From Bordetella parapertussis (GTDB taxonomy: Bacteria; Pseudomonadota; Gammaproteobacteria; Burkholderiales; Burkholderiaceae_C), in the NCBI GenBank assembly GCA_945890735.1, contig CAMDCZ010000004.1, positions 6,860 through 70,859 on the forward strand: a stretch of DNA of 64,000 bases, in the 5' to 3' direction. Both the position numbers and the translations under genes were made by a program. This document shows positions 8,519-15,624 of this stretch, piece by piece. Each line of letters begins with the position of its first letter. Positions within the stretch are counted from its first letter, which is position 1. The notes below the pieces were generated by a model that was given only the letters and a program-made list of their open reading frames with translations, did not search any database and had not been told where the DNA came from.

Positions 8519-9622
8519 TTATTTTTTGGTTTTGGAGCCTGTTGGCTCTTCGCCGAGCTCATCGAGTTTGTGGTTGATGCCTGAGACAGTTTTGCGAATC
8601 GCTTCGACACGGCCATGGAATGCTTCGAGTTTTTTTTCTTTGTCGATCTGTGCTTGATGCAGCATTTCCGCATTTGATGCACTGCTGACATGTGATGGGG
8701 TCTGCGCCTGACGGGCATTGTGCGAAACATGGTCTGTTTGTGCAGGATGGTCAGCCGCTATGGGGTTGATCAACGGACCCTGGTCCATGCCCGGTGGGTG
8801 TCGATCCGGATTGTCAATAGGCAAAGCGACAACATGGTCGTCCATGGCATGACTTGTTTCACGGTGCACATGGCTGTTCAAGCTGTCCGCGGGCGAATGC
8901 GGCAGGCGATCATGCGCGGGGTCTTCTGTGATCAGTGTCGAGTCGTTTGAAAAGCTGTCTTGCGCAATGTCTTGCAAGTTGTCTCGGATGCTGTCTTGCG
9001 CAATGTCTTGCAAGTTGTCTCGGATGCTGTCTTGCGCAATGTCTTGCAAGTTGTCTCGGATGCTGTCTTGCGCAATGCCTTGCAAGTTGTCTCGGATGCT
9101 GTCTTGCGCAATGCCTTGCAGGTTGTCTCGGATGCTGTCTTGTGCAATGTCTTGCAAGTTGTCTTGGATGCTTTCTTGCGCAATGCCTTGCAAGTTGTCT
9201 CGGATGCTGTCTTGCGCAATGCCTTGCAGGTTGTCTCGGATGCTGTCTTGCGCAATGTCTTGCAGGTTGTCTCGGATGCTGTCTTGCGCAATGCCTTGCA
9301 AGTTGTCTGTGTGAGCAGGCTCTTGACCCAAGGCCTGCCGCGAGGCCGTGCCATGTTCCTTGACCAGTCCGGTTTGTTGATCAGGATGCAGGTCGCCTTC
9401 CCCCGGCCCGAAGCGATCTGCCAAATCAACTTCCTTGAATTGCCCTGAGGCCGAGGACAAACCTGTTTCAGTCTCAAAGTGAGATGGTTGGTGCGTCAGC
9501 GTCAGGTCATCATTGGCGACCACGTCACTGCGTTTGGCCTTCGCGCTGTTAGACCCTTCGGGAATTTCCACCGAAAAGGCTTTGCTGCTTCTGATCAGAG
9601 GAGGAGGTGCTTTGGATGCCAT
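8519..9622 (-). CDS. Unknown protein with ten 12-residue tandem repeats
   Basis: A 367-residue hydrophilic protein that I do not recognise. Residues about 1-106 are polar and probably disordered. Residues 107-226 are ten uninterrupted copies of NLQ(G/D)IAQDSIRD, differing mainly at position 4. Residues about 230-320 are rich in His, Asp and Pro. The last 50 residues (KEKKLEAFHGRVEAIRKTV and on) look like an amphipathic or coiled-coil helix, ending in basic KTKK. There is no signal peptide or membrane segment, so it should be cytoplasmic. The best Shine-Dalgarno candidate (GGAG) is rather far, 13 bases from the ATG. It lies 68 bases downstream of the B12-type regulator on the same strand and may be co-transcribed. 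Function is unknown; a scaffold or partner-binding role would fit. Confidence 0.7.
   Translation of the reverse strand: MASKAPPPLIRSSKAFSVEIPEGSNSAKAKRSDVVANDDLTLTHQPSHFETETGLSSASGQFKEVDLADRFGPGEGDLHPDQQTGLVKEHGTASRQALGQEPAHTDNLQGIAQDSIRDNLQDIAQDSIRDNLQGIAQDSIRDNLQGIAQESIQDNLQDIAQDSIRDNLQGIAQDSIRDNLQGIAQDSIRDNLQDIAQDSIRDNLQDIAQDSIRDNLQDIAQDSFSNDSTLITEDPAHDRLPHSPADSLNSHVHRETSHAMDDHVVALPIDNPDRHPPGMDQGPLINPIAADHPAQTDHVSHNARQAQTPSHVSSASNAEMLHQAQIDKEKKLEAFHGRVEAIRKTVSGINHKLDELGEEPTGSKTKK
8945..9304. repeat. 36-bp tandem repeat, ten copies
   Basis: Ten contiguous 36-bp units fill exactly 360 bases with no spacers. Reading the encoded protein, position 4 runs G D G G D G G D D D. Codon 2 of the unit is CTG in units 2, 3 and 6 and TTG elsewhere. 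Units 3-5 and 6-8 match in this pattern, suggesting a 108-bp block duplication, with later point changes in units 4 and 5. Confidence 0.97.
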
Positions 9623-9690
9623 GCTGACAAGTTTACTCCGGCAAACCTACAGTTTTCGCTGTCAGTAAGCCAGAGCAAAAGGGGCCTGTT

Positions 9691-10614
9691 TCAAGTGATT
9701 TGAATCAAACGGTTGGCCAACAGCACGGCCTCTGCCGCGTCGGTTGAGACCCCGTCTGCTCCCCAGTGTTCAGCGCTTCCACCGGCCTGGGTTGTCAGCA
9801 AAGCCGCACCACCCAGAATGTAAATGGCGTGCGGGTTACGCGACTGGGTTTTCAAGTGCTCAATCAAAGTTGGCAGGGTGGGGAGTTGTTCGACCAAGCC
9901 AACAGACAGTCCCACCACATCAAACCATTCTTGTTGAACACTGCGCAGCAATTCGGACTCATGGCTGGAGATCTCCACCACCACCTGCCAACCGGCCACA
10001 CGGAAAAAATCAGCCAAGATGGTGATGCCCAGGATGTGTTGTGAACCGGGCGCACAAGCAAGCATGATTCGGCGGATATCACCTGCGGTTTGAGGCGCGC
10101 TGTTGCTGTTGAACCCCAAATCCCGTGTGACCTGATGCATATGCACCAGCCCTTGGGACACCTGCGTGAAATCAAGATGGTCTTGCTCCCACCATTCACC
10201 CAACTGACGAGCAGCAGGCGTGATGAGCTCAAGAAAAATGGATTCACGCGATACACCCTTGGCCAAGAGTGCGTTTACCAAGTTCAGCGGATCTTTTTGG
10301 GGGACTTCCAAACAAGCCACTGCAAATGCATGCACATCTTCTTTGGAAGGCTGGATGCTTTCGCCAGCACGCACCATCTCTGGCATCTCAATGCCTGCAT
10401 GTGCACCCAGCAAACGGGGCAAAATTTGACCTTCAATGACGGCAATCAACGACTGCTTACATTGTTCGTTGGCGGATTCAGCGTTGGGTGTGGAATGGCG
10501 CTTGGCGGGCACACCTTCGCCAGCTGATCGAACCGAAGACATTACCCAGTCAGTCAAACCCTTGATGGGAGACGGCATGCGATCGAGCCAATTGTTGGTA
10601 AAGCCAATGTTCAT
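9691..10614 (-). CDS. Cobalamin-binding regulator, PpaA/AerR-like
   Basis: A 307-residue soluble protein with a helical cap at about residues 95-175 and a B12-binding Rossmann-like domain at about 182-303. Diagnostic segments are LGEWWEQDHLDF (138-149, the cap motif with W141/W142), APGSQHILG (188-196; His193 is the candidate cobalt ligand), GLSVGLVEQLPTL, ILGGAAL, and GADGVSTDAAEAV (285-297). These match the PpaA/AerR group, which couples light or cobalamin to photosynthesis gene control in purple bacteria, and resemble the sensor half of CarH. There is no DNA-binding domain, so it probably acts through a partner. GGAGG lies five bases before the ATG. Upstream is a divergent region with an inverted repeat. 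No other photosynthesis gene is visible in this window. Confidence 0.75.
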   Translation of the reverse strand: MNIGFTNNWLDRMPSPIKGLTDWVMSSVRSAGEGVPAKRHSTPNAESANEQCKQSLIAVIEGQILPRLLGAHAGIEMPEMVRAGESIQPSKEDVHAFAVACLEVPQKDPLNLVNALLAKGVSRESIFLELITPAARQLGEWWEQDHLDFTQVSQGLVHMHQVTRDLGFNSNSAPQTAGDIRRIMLACAPGSQHILGITILADFFRVAGWQVVVEISSHESELLRSVQQEWFDVVGLSVGLVEQLPTLPTLIEHLKTQSRNPHAIYILGGAALLTTQAGGSAEHWGADGVSTDAAEAVLLANRLIQIT

Positions 10615-10652
10615 GCAGCCTCCGGATCCAAGGCGCCATTACAGACATATGC

Positions 10653-10680
10653 ATTTAAGCCCCATGCTTTATTGTGGCAA
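10653..10680 (-). promoter_or_regulatory. Candidate sigma70 promoter of the B12-type regulator
   Basis: On the minus strand TTGCCA (10675-10680, five of six matches to TTGACA) is followed after 16 bases by TTAAAT (10653-10658, four of six). It points toward the regulator gene starting at 10614. The -35 hexamer lies inside the inverted repeat at 10668-10684. Confidence 0.38.
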
Positions 10681-10684
10681 TAAA
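10668..10684. promoter_or_regulatory. Perfect inverted repeat, candidate operator
   Basis: TTTATTG-TGG-CAATAAA has perfect 7-base arms and a 3-base centre. It lies in the 233-bp divergent region between the B12-type regulator and the dehydrogenase operon and overlaps the candidate -35 of the former. The rest of this gap also holds GGGTAAATACCC at 10709-10720. The regulator that binds is unknown. Confidence 0.45.
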
Positions 10685-10847
10685 TGTCAGTTCATGCCAT
10701 GCAATCTAGGGTAAATACCCAATAGAAAGTTGACTCAAACCCCGGGTGATCAGGGTTTTCCTTGTGTTTAACGTGATACCACCTGCTTGCGCTTCACCAG
10801 TGAAATACTGATCTGGCATCAACATTCAGAACACAGAGGAGACATTC

Positions 10848-11474
10848 ATGCAAACCATACCCATTGCGCCCGTTGCTTCCGAGTTCAGTGCCTGCGAGGA
10901 AAGCGGCATCGTTCCCAAGCAAAACTTGCCTCTTGCTCGGCGTGAATTTTTAAAGGGCTCAGGTATCTTGATGGGCACATTGACAGCTGGATCTGTGCTG
11001 GCTGGCTTGGCACCTTCAACCGTTTGGGCCGTCGAGCTCAAAACCCTGACTAAATCGGAAGGAGAAACGTTGATGGCCATGGGACGTGTGTTGTATCCCC
11101 ATAAAAAATTACCAAATGCTGTCTATGCCATTTTGGCCAAAGATTTGGATGGGTCAGCCTCAGGCGATCCTGCAACAGCCAGCATGTTGCGTGAAGGTGT
11201 CAGCAATCTCAACAGCATGGCTGGCGGCCATTTCGCCAAAGCCAAGTCAGACAAACAATTGGCCATCGTCAAAGGACTGGAAGGCTCTGCATTTTTTGGT
11301 GCGGTTCGCGGTCAATGCGTGACTTCGCTCTACAACAACGACATGGCATTCGCAGCATTTGGTTTCCCGGGTTCCTCGTGGGAAAAAGGCGGCTACATCA
11401 CCCGTGGTTTCCAAGACCTCAAATGGTTGCCAGCACCCTCCAAAGAAGCCAGCCCGCCCCCATTCTTGGGCTGA
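10848..11474 (+). CDS. Tat-exported small subunit of a GMC dehydrogenase (gluconate 2-dehydrogenase subunit 3 family)
   Basis: A 208-residue protein with a twin-arginine signal, ARREFLKGSG at residues 30-39 followed by a hydrophobic stretch, probable cleavage after VWA near residue 61, and a mature part resembling the gluconate 2-dehydrogenase subunit 3 family (PF13618). In known complexes this small subunit escorts the folded flavoprotein through the Tat system. The start at 10848 follows AGAGGAGA and fits well. The GMC flavoprotein begins 33 bases after the stop, which supports a two-subunit periplasmic dehydrogenase. The substrate is not evident; the family acts on sugars, sugar acids or alcohols. 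Confidence 0.78.
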   Translation: MQTIPIAPVASEFSACEESGIVPKQNLPLARREFLKGSGILMGTLTAGSVLAGLAPSTVWAVELKTLTKSEGETLMAMGRVLYPHKKLPNAVYAILAKDLDGSASGDPATASMLREGVSNLNSMAGGHFAKAKSDKQLAIVKGLEGSAFFGAVRGQCVTSLYNNDMAFAAFGFPGSSWEKGGYITRGFQDLKWLPAPSKEASPPPFLG

Positions 11475-11507
11475 TCAGACACCCTCAACAAATTCAGGAG
11501 AACACAC

Positions 11508-13076
11508 ATGGCTTCCATTGCATTCAACGACGACAGTGCAGTTGTCATCATCGGGTCTGGCGCAGGCGGCGGCACTTTGGCCAACGAACTCTGCCAAAAG
11601 GGTATCAAAGTGGTGGTGCTCGAAGCAGGCGCACGTCAATCTCCACAGTCATTTGTCAATGACGAGTGGAAGTCATTTGGTCAATTGGCCTGGCTGGACC
11701 CGCGCACCACTTCCGGTACTTGGCGAGTGGCCAAAGACTTTTCTGGACTGCCCGCCTGGATTTGTAAAACCGTGGGTGGATCAACCACCCACTGGGCTGG
11801 TGCTTCTCTGCGTTTTCAGGAGCATGAGTTCCGTGCCAAAACCGTTTACGGCGACATCAAAGGAGCCAATTTGCTCGACTGGCCGATCACCTTGTCTGAG
11901 TTGGAGCCCTATTACGCCAAAGCAGAAAACAAAATGGGCGTGACCCGAACCAATGGTATTCCCGGCTTACCGGGAAATAACAACTATAAGGTGTTGCATG
12001 CCGGCGCCAAAAAATTGGGCTATAAAGACGTTCACACGGGCAACATGGCGATCAACAGTCAGCCGCGTGATGGCCGTGGTCGGTGTATGCAGCTCGGGTT
12101 TTGTTTTCAGGGTTGTAAAAGTGGTGCCAAATGGTCGACGCTATACACAGAAATACCCAAAGCTGAAGCCACTGGCAATCTTGACCTGCGCCCTGAATCG
12201 CATGTCACGCGCATCGAGCACAATGACAAAGGCTTGGTCACTGGCGTGGTTTATTTTGACAAAGACGGCAAAGAACAACGTCAAAAAGCACGCGTGGTCT
12301 GTGTCGCTGGAAATTCGATAGAAACGCCTCGTTTGCTGCTTTTATCGGCGTCCAACATGTTCAAAGACGGATTAGCCAACTCTTCTGGCCAAGTGGGTCG
12401 CAACTACATGCGCCACATGACTGGTTCTGTTTATGCCGCCTTCAAAGACCCGGTTCACATGTACCGTGGGACCACCATGGCTGGCATTGTGAGAGACGAA
12501 TCGGTTTTCAACCCCAAACGCGGGTTTGTCGGTGGTTATGAAATGGAAACCCTGTCTTTGGGCTTGGCGTTCATGCCGGCCTTTTTGGACCCAGGTGCCT
12601 GGGGTGCCGAATACGCTTGGTGGATGGATCACTACACCAACTTGGCGGGTATGTGGCTGGTCGGTGAAGACATGCCCCGCGAAACCAATCGCATCACTTT
12701 GAACACCAACGTGAAAGACAAGTGGGGCAGCCCTGTGGCCAATGTCCATTTCGATGACCACGAAAACGACATCGTGATGCGCAACCACGCATTCACCCAA
12801 GGCGAGCGAATTTACCAAGCTGCAGGTGCCATCAAAACCTACCGCACACCACCCTACCCATCCACCCACAACCTCGGCAGCTGCCGAATCAGTGCCAATG
12901 CACGTGATGGCGTGGCAAATAAATGGGGACAGACCCATGACATTGCCAACCTGTTCATCAGTGACGGCTCTCAATTCACCACTGGCGGTGCTGAAAATCC
13001 CACCTTGACCATTGTGTCATTGGCGATTCGTCAAGCAGATTACATCGCACGGCAAATGACTGAAAAAGCCATTTGA
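11508..13076 (+). CDS. GMC-family FAD-dependent dehydrogenase, large subunit
   Basis: The 522-residue flavoprotein has the dinucleotide-binding motif GSGAGGGTLANE at residues 17-28 and an acidic turn VVVLEAG at 35-41. The C-terminal GMC segments are HNLGSCRIS near 463-471 and ENPTLTIVSLAIRQADYI near 498-515. It would oxidise an alcohol or sugar-type substrate and pass electrons to the respiratory chain. It has no signal peptide of its own, which fits hitch-hiking export with the upstream Tat subunit. AGGAG precedes the ATG. The usual cytochrome c subunit of gluconate or sorbitol dehydrogenases is missing from this locus, so the electron acceptor is unknown. Confidence 0.85.
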   Translation: MASIAFNDDSAVVIIGSGAGGGTLANELCQKGIKVVVLEAGARQSPQSFVNDEWKSFGQLAWLDPRTTSGTWRVAKDFSGLPAWICKTVGGSTTHWAGASLRFQEHEFRAKTVYGDIKGANLLDWPITLSELEPYYAKAENKMGVTRTNGIPGLPGNNNYKVLHAGAKKLGYKDVHTGNMAINSQPRDGRGRCMQLGFCFQGCKSGAKWSTLYTEIPKAEATGNLDLRPESHVTRIEHNDKGLVTGVVYFDKDGKEQRQKARVVCVAGNSIETPRLLLLSASNMFKDGLANSSGQVGRNYMRHMTGSVYAAFKDPVHMYRGTTMAGIVRDESVFNPKRGFVGGYEMETLSLGLAFMPAFLDPGAWGAEYAWWMDHYTNLAGMWLVGEDMPRETNRITLNTNVKDKWGSPVANVHFDDHENDIVMRNHAFTQGERIYQAAGAIKTYRTPPYPSTHNLGSCRISANARDGVANKWGQTHDIANLFISDGSQFTTGGAENPTLTIVSLAIRQADYIARQMTEKAI

Positions 13077-13106
13077 TCAACTGATTTCGAAGTCGAAGGA
13101 ACTGGT

Positions 13107-13502
13107 ATGTGTGAGTATTTTGTCAAAGCAGATCCCATCCAGTACGAGCAACGTACAAGGTCGGTTCGCATTCGAGGCCTGCTCACCAGTATTCGGCTTG
13201 AAAACACCGTGTGGGATGTGTTGGCTGAAATGGCTGAAGATGAGGGCTGCACCACCAACGCCCTCATCTGTCAACTCCACGATGAAATCCTAGACCACAG
13301 GGGCGAGGTGTCAAACTTTGCGTCTTTCCTCCGGGTCACGAGTTTGCGCTACCTCAGGCGATGCCTGATCAGTCAAGAAAAGAAACAACAGACCACCGAC
13401 CAGGTTTCGACTCCTGAGGAACCGGGTTTGAGCACGGTCACGCTGCAGGGCACCCCTGTCGTTCGCGCTTCTGCCAGTGTATTGGCAGCTGTTAAATCCT
13501 GA
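13107..13502 (+). CDS. Ribbon-helix-helix domain protein (RHH_4 type)
   Basis: A 131-residue protein in which residues about 17-75 (RTRSVRIRGLLTSIRLENTVW, then MAEDEGCTTNALICQLHDEI) match the PF13467 ribbon-helix-helix domain found as single-domain proteins in proteobacteria. The family is assumed to bind DNA, but most members are uncharacterised. The C-terminal 40 residues are polar and not conserved in any way I can recognise. AAGGA precedes the ATG, and the gene lies 30 bases after the GMC dehydrogenase and 14 before gloA, so it is probably in the same transcript. It could regulate its own operon. Confidence 0.72.
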   Translation: MCEYFVKADPIQYEQRTRSVRIRGLLTSIRLENTVWDVLAEMAEDEGCTTNALICQLHDEILDHRGEVSNFASFLRVTSLRYLRRCLISQEKKQQTTDQVSTPEEPGLSTVTLQGTPVVRASASVLAAVKS

Positions 13503-13516
13503 ATTGATTAATCAAT

Positions 13517-14059
13517 ATGACTTTCTCCACTGAAAAGCATGATGGTGTTTGTGAACAACCTGCTGCAGCATGCACTGGTTTTGTCTTGAACCATGCCATG
13601 GTGCGCGTGAAAGATCCAGCGGTGTCTCTCGACTTTTACACGCGGGTCATGGGCATGCGTTTATTGCGCAAACTTGATTTCCCAGAGATGCAATTTACTT
13701 TGTTTTTTTTAGCCGTGGCCGAATTAGCTCGCCAAGCACCTGAGCAAAAAGGTGAGCGTACCGTTTGGACATTCGCACAAAGCGGCATCTTGGAGTTGAC
13801 GCATAACTGGGGAACTGAGAACCAAGCCGATTTCAAATACCATGATGGCAATGCCCAGCCACAAGGCTTTGGGCATATTTGTTTCTCAGTGCCTGATTTA
13901 TCTGTCGCAGTGAAGTGGTTTGATGACAACCAAGTGGCTTATGTCAAGCGGCCTGAACAAGGCAAGATGAAAGACGTGGCCTTTATCAAAGACCCGGATG
14001 GCTATTGGATTGAAATTGTCCAGCCCGCTCTGCTCAAGCAGCTGGGGGCTGCTGATTGA
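13517..14059 (+). CDS. gloA: Lactoylglutathione lyase (glyoxalase I)
   Basis: The 180-residue metalloenzyme isomerises the methylglyoxal-glutathione hemithioacetal to S-lactoylglutathione. The four expected metal ligands are visible: H26 (LNHAMVRV), E93 (ILELTHN), H120 (GFGHICFSV) and E166 (YWIEIVQP). An insertion around residues 70-85 and the segment RTVWTFAQSG resemble the longer eukaryote-like or Pseudomonas GloA2/3 group, which tends to use zinc; metal preference is inferred. It follows the RHH gene by 14 bases with a poor ribosome-binding site. A short CCTC/GAGG stem with six T just after the stop (14073-14089) could be a weak terminator, lying within the convergent gene's 3' end. Confidence 0.9.
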   Translation: MTFSTEKHDGVCEQPAAACTGFVLNHAMVRVKDPAVSLDFYTRVMGMRLLRKLDFPEMQFTLFFLAVAELARQAPEQKGERTVWTFAQSGILELTHNWGTENQADFKYHDGNAQPQGFGHICFSVPDLSVAVKWFDDNQVAYVKRPEQGKMKDVAFIKDPDGYWIEIVQPALLKQLGAAD

Positions 14060-14074
14060 GCCATCACCGGCTCC

Positions 14075-14344
14075 TCACCGAGGTTTTTTGAGGTCCATGG
14101 CAGACAAAAAATCCTTGTTGGGTTTGAGGCTGTCTTTCACGCCAGTTTGAATTTGCTTGACCAGCAATTGACGGGTCTCCGCTTGCATGCTGGCGGCTCT
14201 CAAGCGAATATAAATGGCTTTGGCTTGCACCTTGTCACTGACAGCTTCCGCCATGGCTTGTGCCCATAAGCCATCACGCATGATGCCGTCTTGCATTTCA
14301 CGCAAGACCAGGGCGTGAATCAATTCGCTGGGTTGACTGGCCAT
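14075..14344 (-). CDS. Small protein of unknown function
   Basis: An 89-residue, mostly helical, charged protein (MASQPSELIHALVLREMQDG...) without signal peptide, cysteines or membrane segment. I do not recognise the family. It begins nine bases after the stop of the LivK-type gene on the same strand, so it is probably the last gene of the pepN-fbp-livK run. Reading-frame quality and context favour a real gene, but its start has only a weak Shine-Dalgarno (GAAAG). Confidence 0.55.
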   Translation of the reverse strand: MASQPSELIHALVLREMQDGIMRDGLWAQAMAEAVSDKVQAKAIYIRLRAASMQAETRQLLVKQIQTGVKDSLKPNKDFLSAMDLKKPR

Positions 14345-14353
14345 GTTGTACTT

Positions 14354-15595
14354 TCAAGGGCGTTTCATTTGGCAAGACGTGGGTTGTGCACTGATGTAGG
14401 AATCCCAGACCACTTCAGAGCGAAACCCATGGCCGGTTTTCTCTGCATCGTATTTCACACCTTTAGCGCCTTGTTTGGCCCAAGTCCCCATAAACAATGG
14501 CGCGAGCAACTGGTGATCAGTTTTTCGCATTTCTACTTCACCCACAGGGCTTTTGAATTTCATGCCTTCTAAGGCATATGCCACTTTCAGTGGCTCGATC
14601 GATTGCGCAGCACGCATGGCGGCACTCAGCATGTGCATGGTGTTGTAGTGAGCGGCAAAAATAAAGTCTTCATCGGAAGCCTTTTTGTAATCCAGGTAAA
14701 TTTTTTCAAGCTCAGGCGTAGGAGCGTTGTGCCCCCAGTTCCAGATCACACTGACTTTACCCACGCCCCATGATCCCATCTGCGAAGGCACGCCAGGGTT
14801 ATTGGCATTCATGGTGAAGAAGTTGATATTGAGGCCAAAGTCTTTCGCTGCTTTGACCAGCAGGCTCAAATCAGAACCCCAATTCGAGGTGATGACAGTG
14901 TCCGCACCTGAGGCTTTTATCTTCGCAATGTAGGGCGCGAAATCGCGAACTTGTGCGATCGGTACAAAGGTGTCACCAACCACTTTGACATCGGGCCGCT
15001 TACGTGCCAAGTAGGCTTTCGCTGCTTTCGACACCTGCTGCCCGTGGGTGTAATCTTGGTTGAGGAGATAGACGCTTTTGATATCCATGCGATTTTTCAA
15101 ATAGGTGGTCAATGCCTCAATCTTCATTTCACTCGAAGGGTAAAAGCGAAAGTGCCAGAAATTGCAGCGTTCATTGGTCAGGCCTGGGTCCATGGCGGAG
15201 TAGTTCAAAAAAACCATGGCTTTTTCTGGCTCACGCTCTGCCATTTTGCTGACCCCTTCTGTCAGCGCGAACGCAACACCTGATCCCCCACCTTGGGTGA
15301 CATAGCGGATGCCTTGGTCTGAAGCAGACTTGAGCATCAGTGCGCTTTCCTGAGGTGAGCCTTTGCCGTCAAATGCCACAACCTCAAACCGAGGCTCATT
15401 GGGTTTGAGCTTGGCATTGCGCGCATTGACAACCGCACGCAGTTGGTCAAGCGATGACTTGCCTGCGTTTGCAAATGGGCCTGACAGCACATCAATGAAG
15501 GCAATTTTGACAACGTCGGCCTGCACCAGGCTGCCCAAGGTCATGCCCATGACCAACAGGATGGGTGAGAAACGGGCAGGTTTGGGTAATGTCAT
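14354..15595 (-). CDS. LivK-type periplasmic amino-acid-binding protein (paralog 1)
   Basis: A 413-residue type I periplasmic binding protein (Peripla_BP_6) of branched-chain amino acid or urea/amide ABC systems. The ATG at 15595 gives a signal peptide ending LGSLVQADVV; the open frame extends 61 codons further upstream without a credible start. Core segments include FIDVLSGPFANAGKSSLDQL, QGGGSGVAFALTEG, NERCNFWHFRF and YLLNQDYTHGQQV. It ends with CQMKRP, a tail shared with the paralog at 23297-24583. No permease or ATPase genes are adjacent: fbp is upstream with 29 bases between. The ligand is unknown. Two paralogs in one window suggest lineage-specific expansion of receptors using a shared transporter. 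Confidence 0.82.
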   Translation of the reverse strand: MTLPKPARFSPILLVMGMTLGSLVQADVVKIAFIDVLSGPFANAGKSSLDQLRAVVNARNAKLKPNEPRFEVVAFDGKGSPQESALMLKSASDQGIRYVTQGGGSGVAFALTEGVSKMAEREPEKAMVFLNYSAMDPGLTNERCNFWHFRFYPSSEMKIEALTTYLKNRMDIKSVYLLNQDYTHGQQVSKAAKAYLARKRPDVKVVGDTFVPIAQVRDFAPYIAKIKASGADTVITSNWGSDLSLLVKAAKDFGLNINFFTMNANNPGVPSQMGSWGVGKVSVIWNWGHNAPTPELEKIYLDYKKASDEDFIFAAHYNTMHMLSAAMRAAQSIEPLKVAYALEGMKFKSPVGEVEMRKTDHQLLAPLFMGTWAKQGAKGVKYDAEKTGHGFRSEVVWDSYISAQPTSCQMKRP

Positions 15596-15624
15596 GATCA
15601 GCTCGCTTTCATTTGGTTTCAATG

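Noticed and set aside
8945..9304. CRISPR array
   Set aside because: The 36-bp units are strictly tandem with no unique spacers, and they keep one protein frame. No cas genes are nearby.
8928..9448. Plus-strand genes across the repeat array (cysteine- and leucine-rich frames)
   Set aside because: They consist almost wholly of the repeat read in other frames and lack coherent ends; the minus-strand 367-residue frame explains the region.
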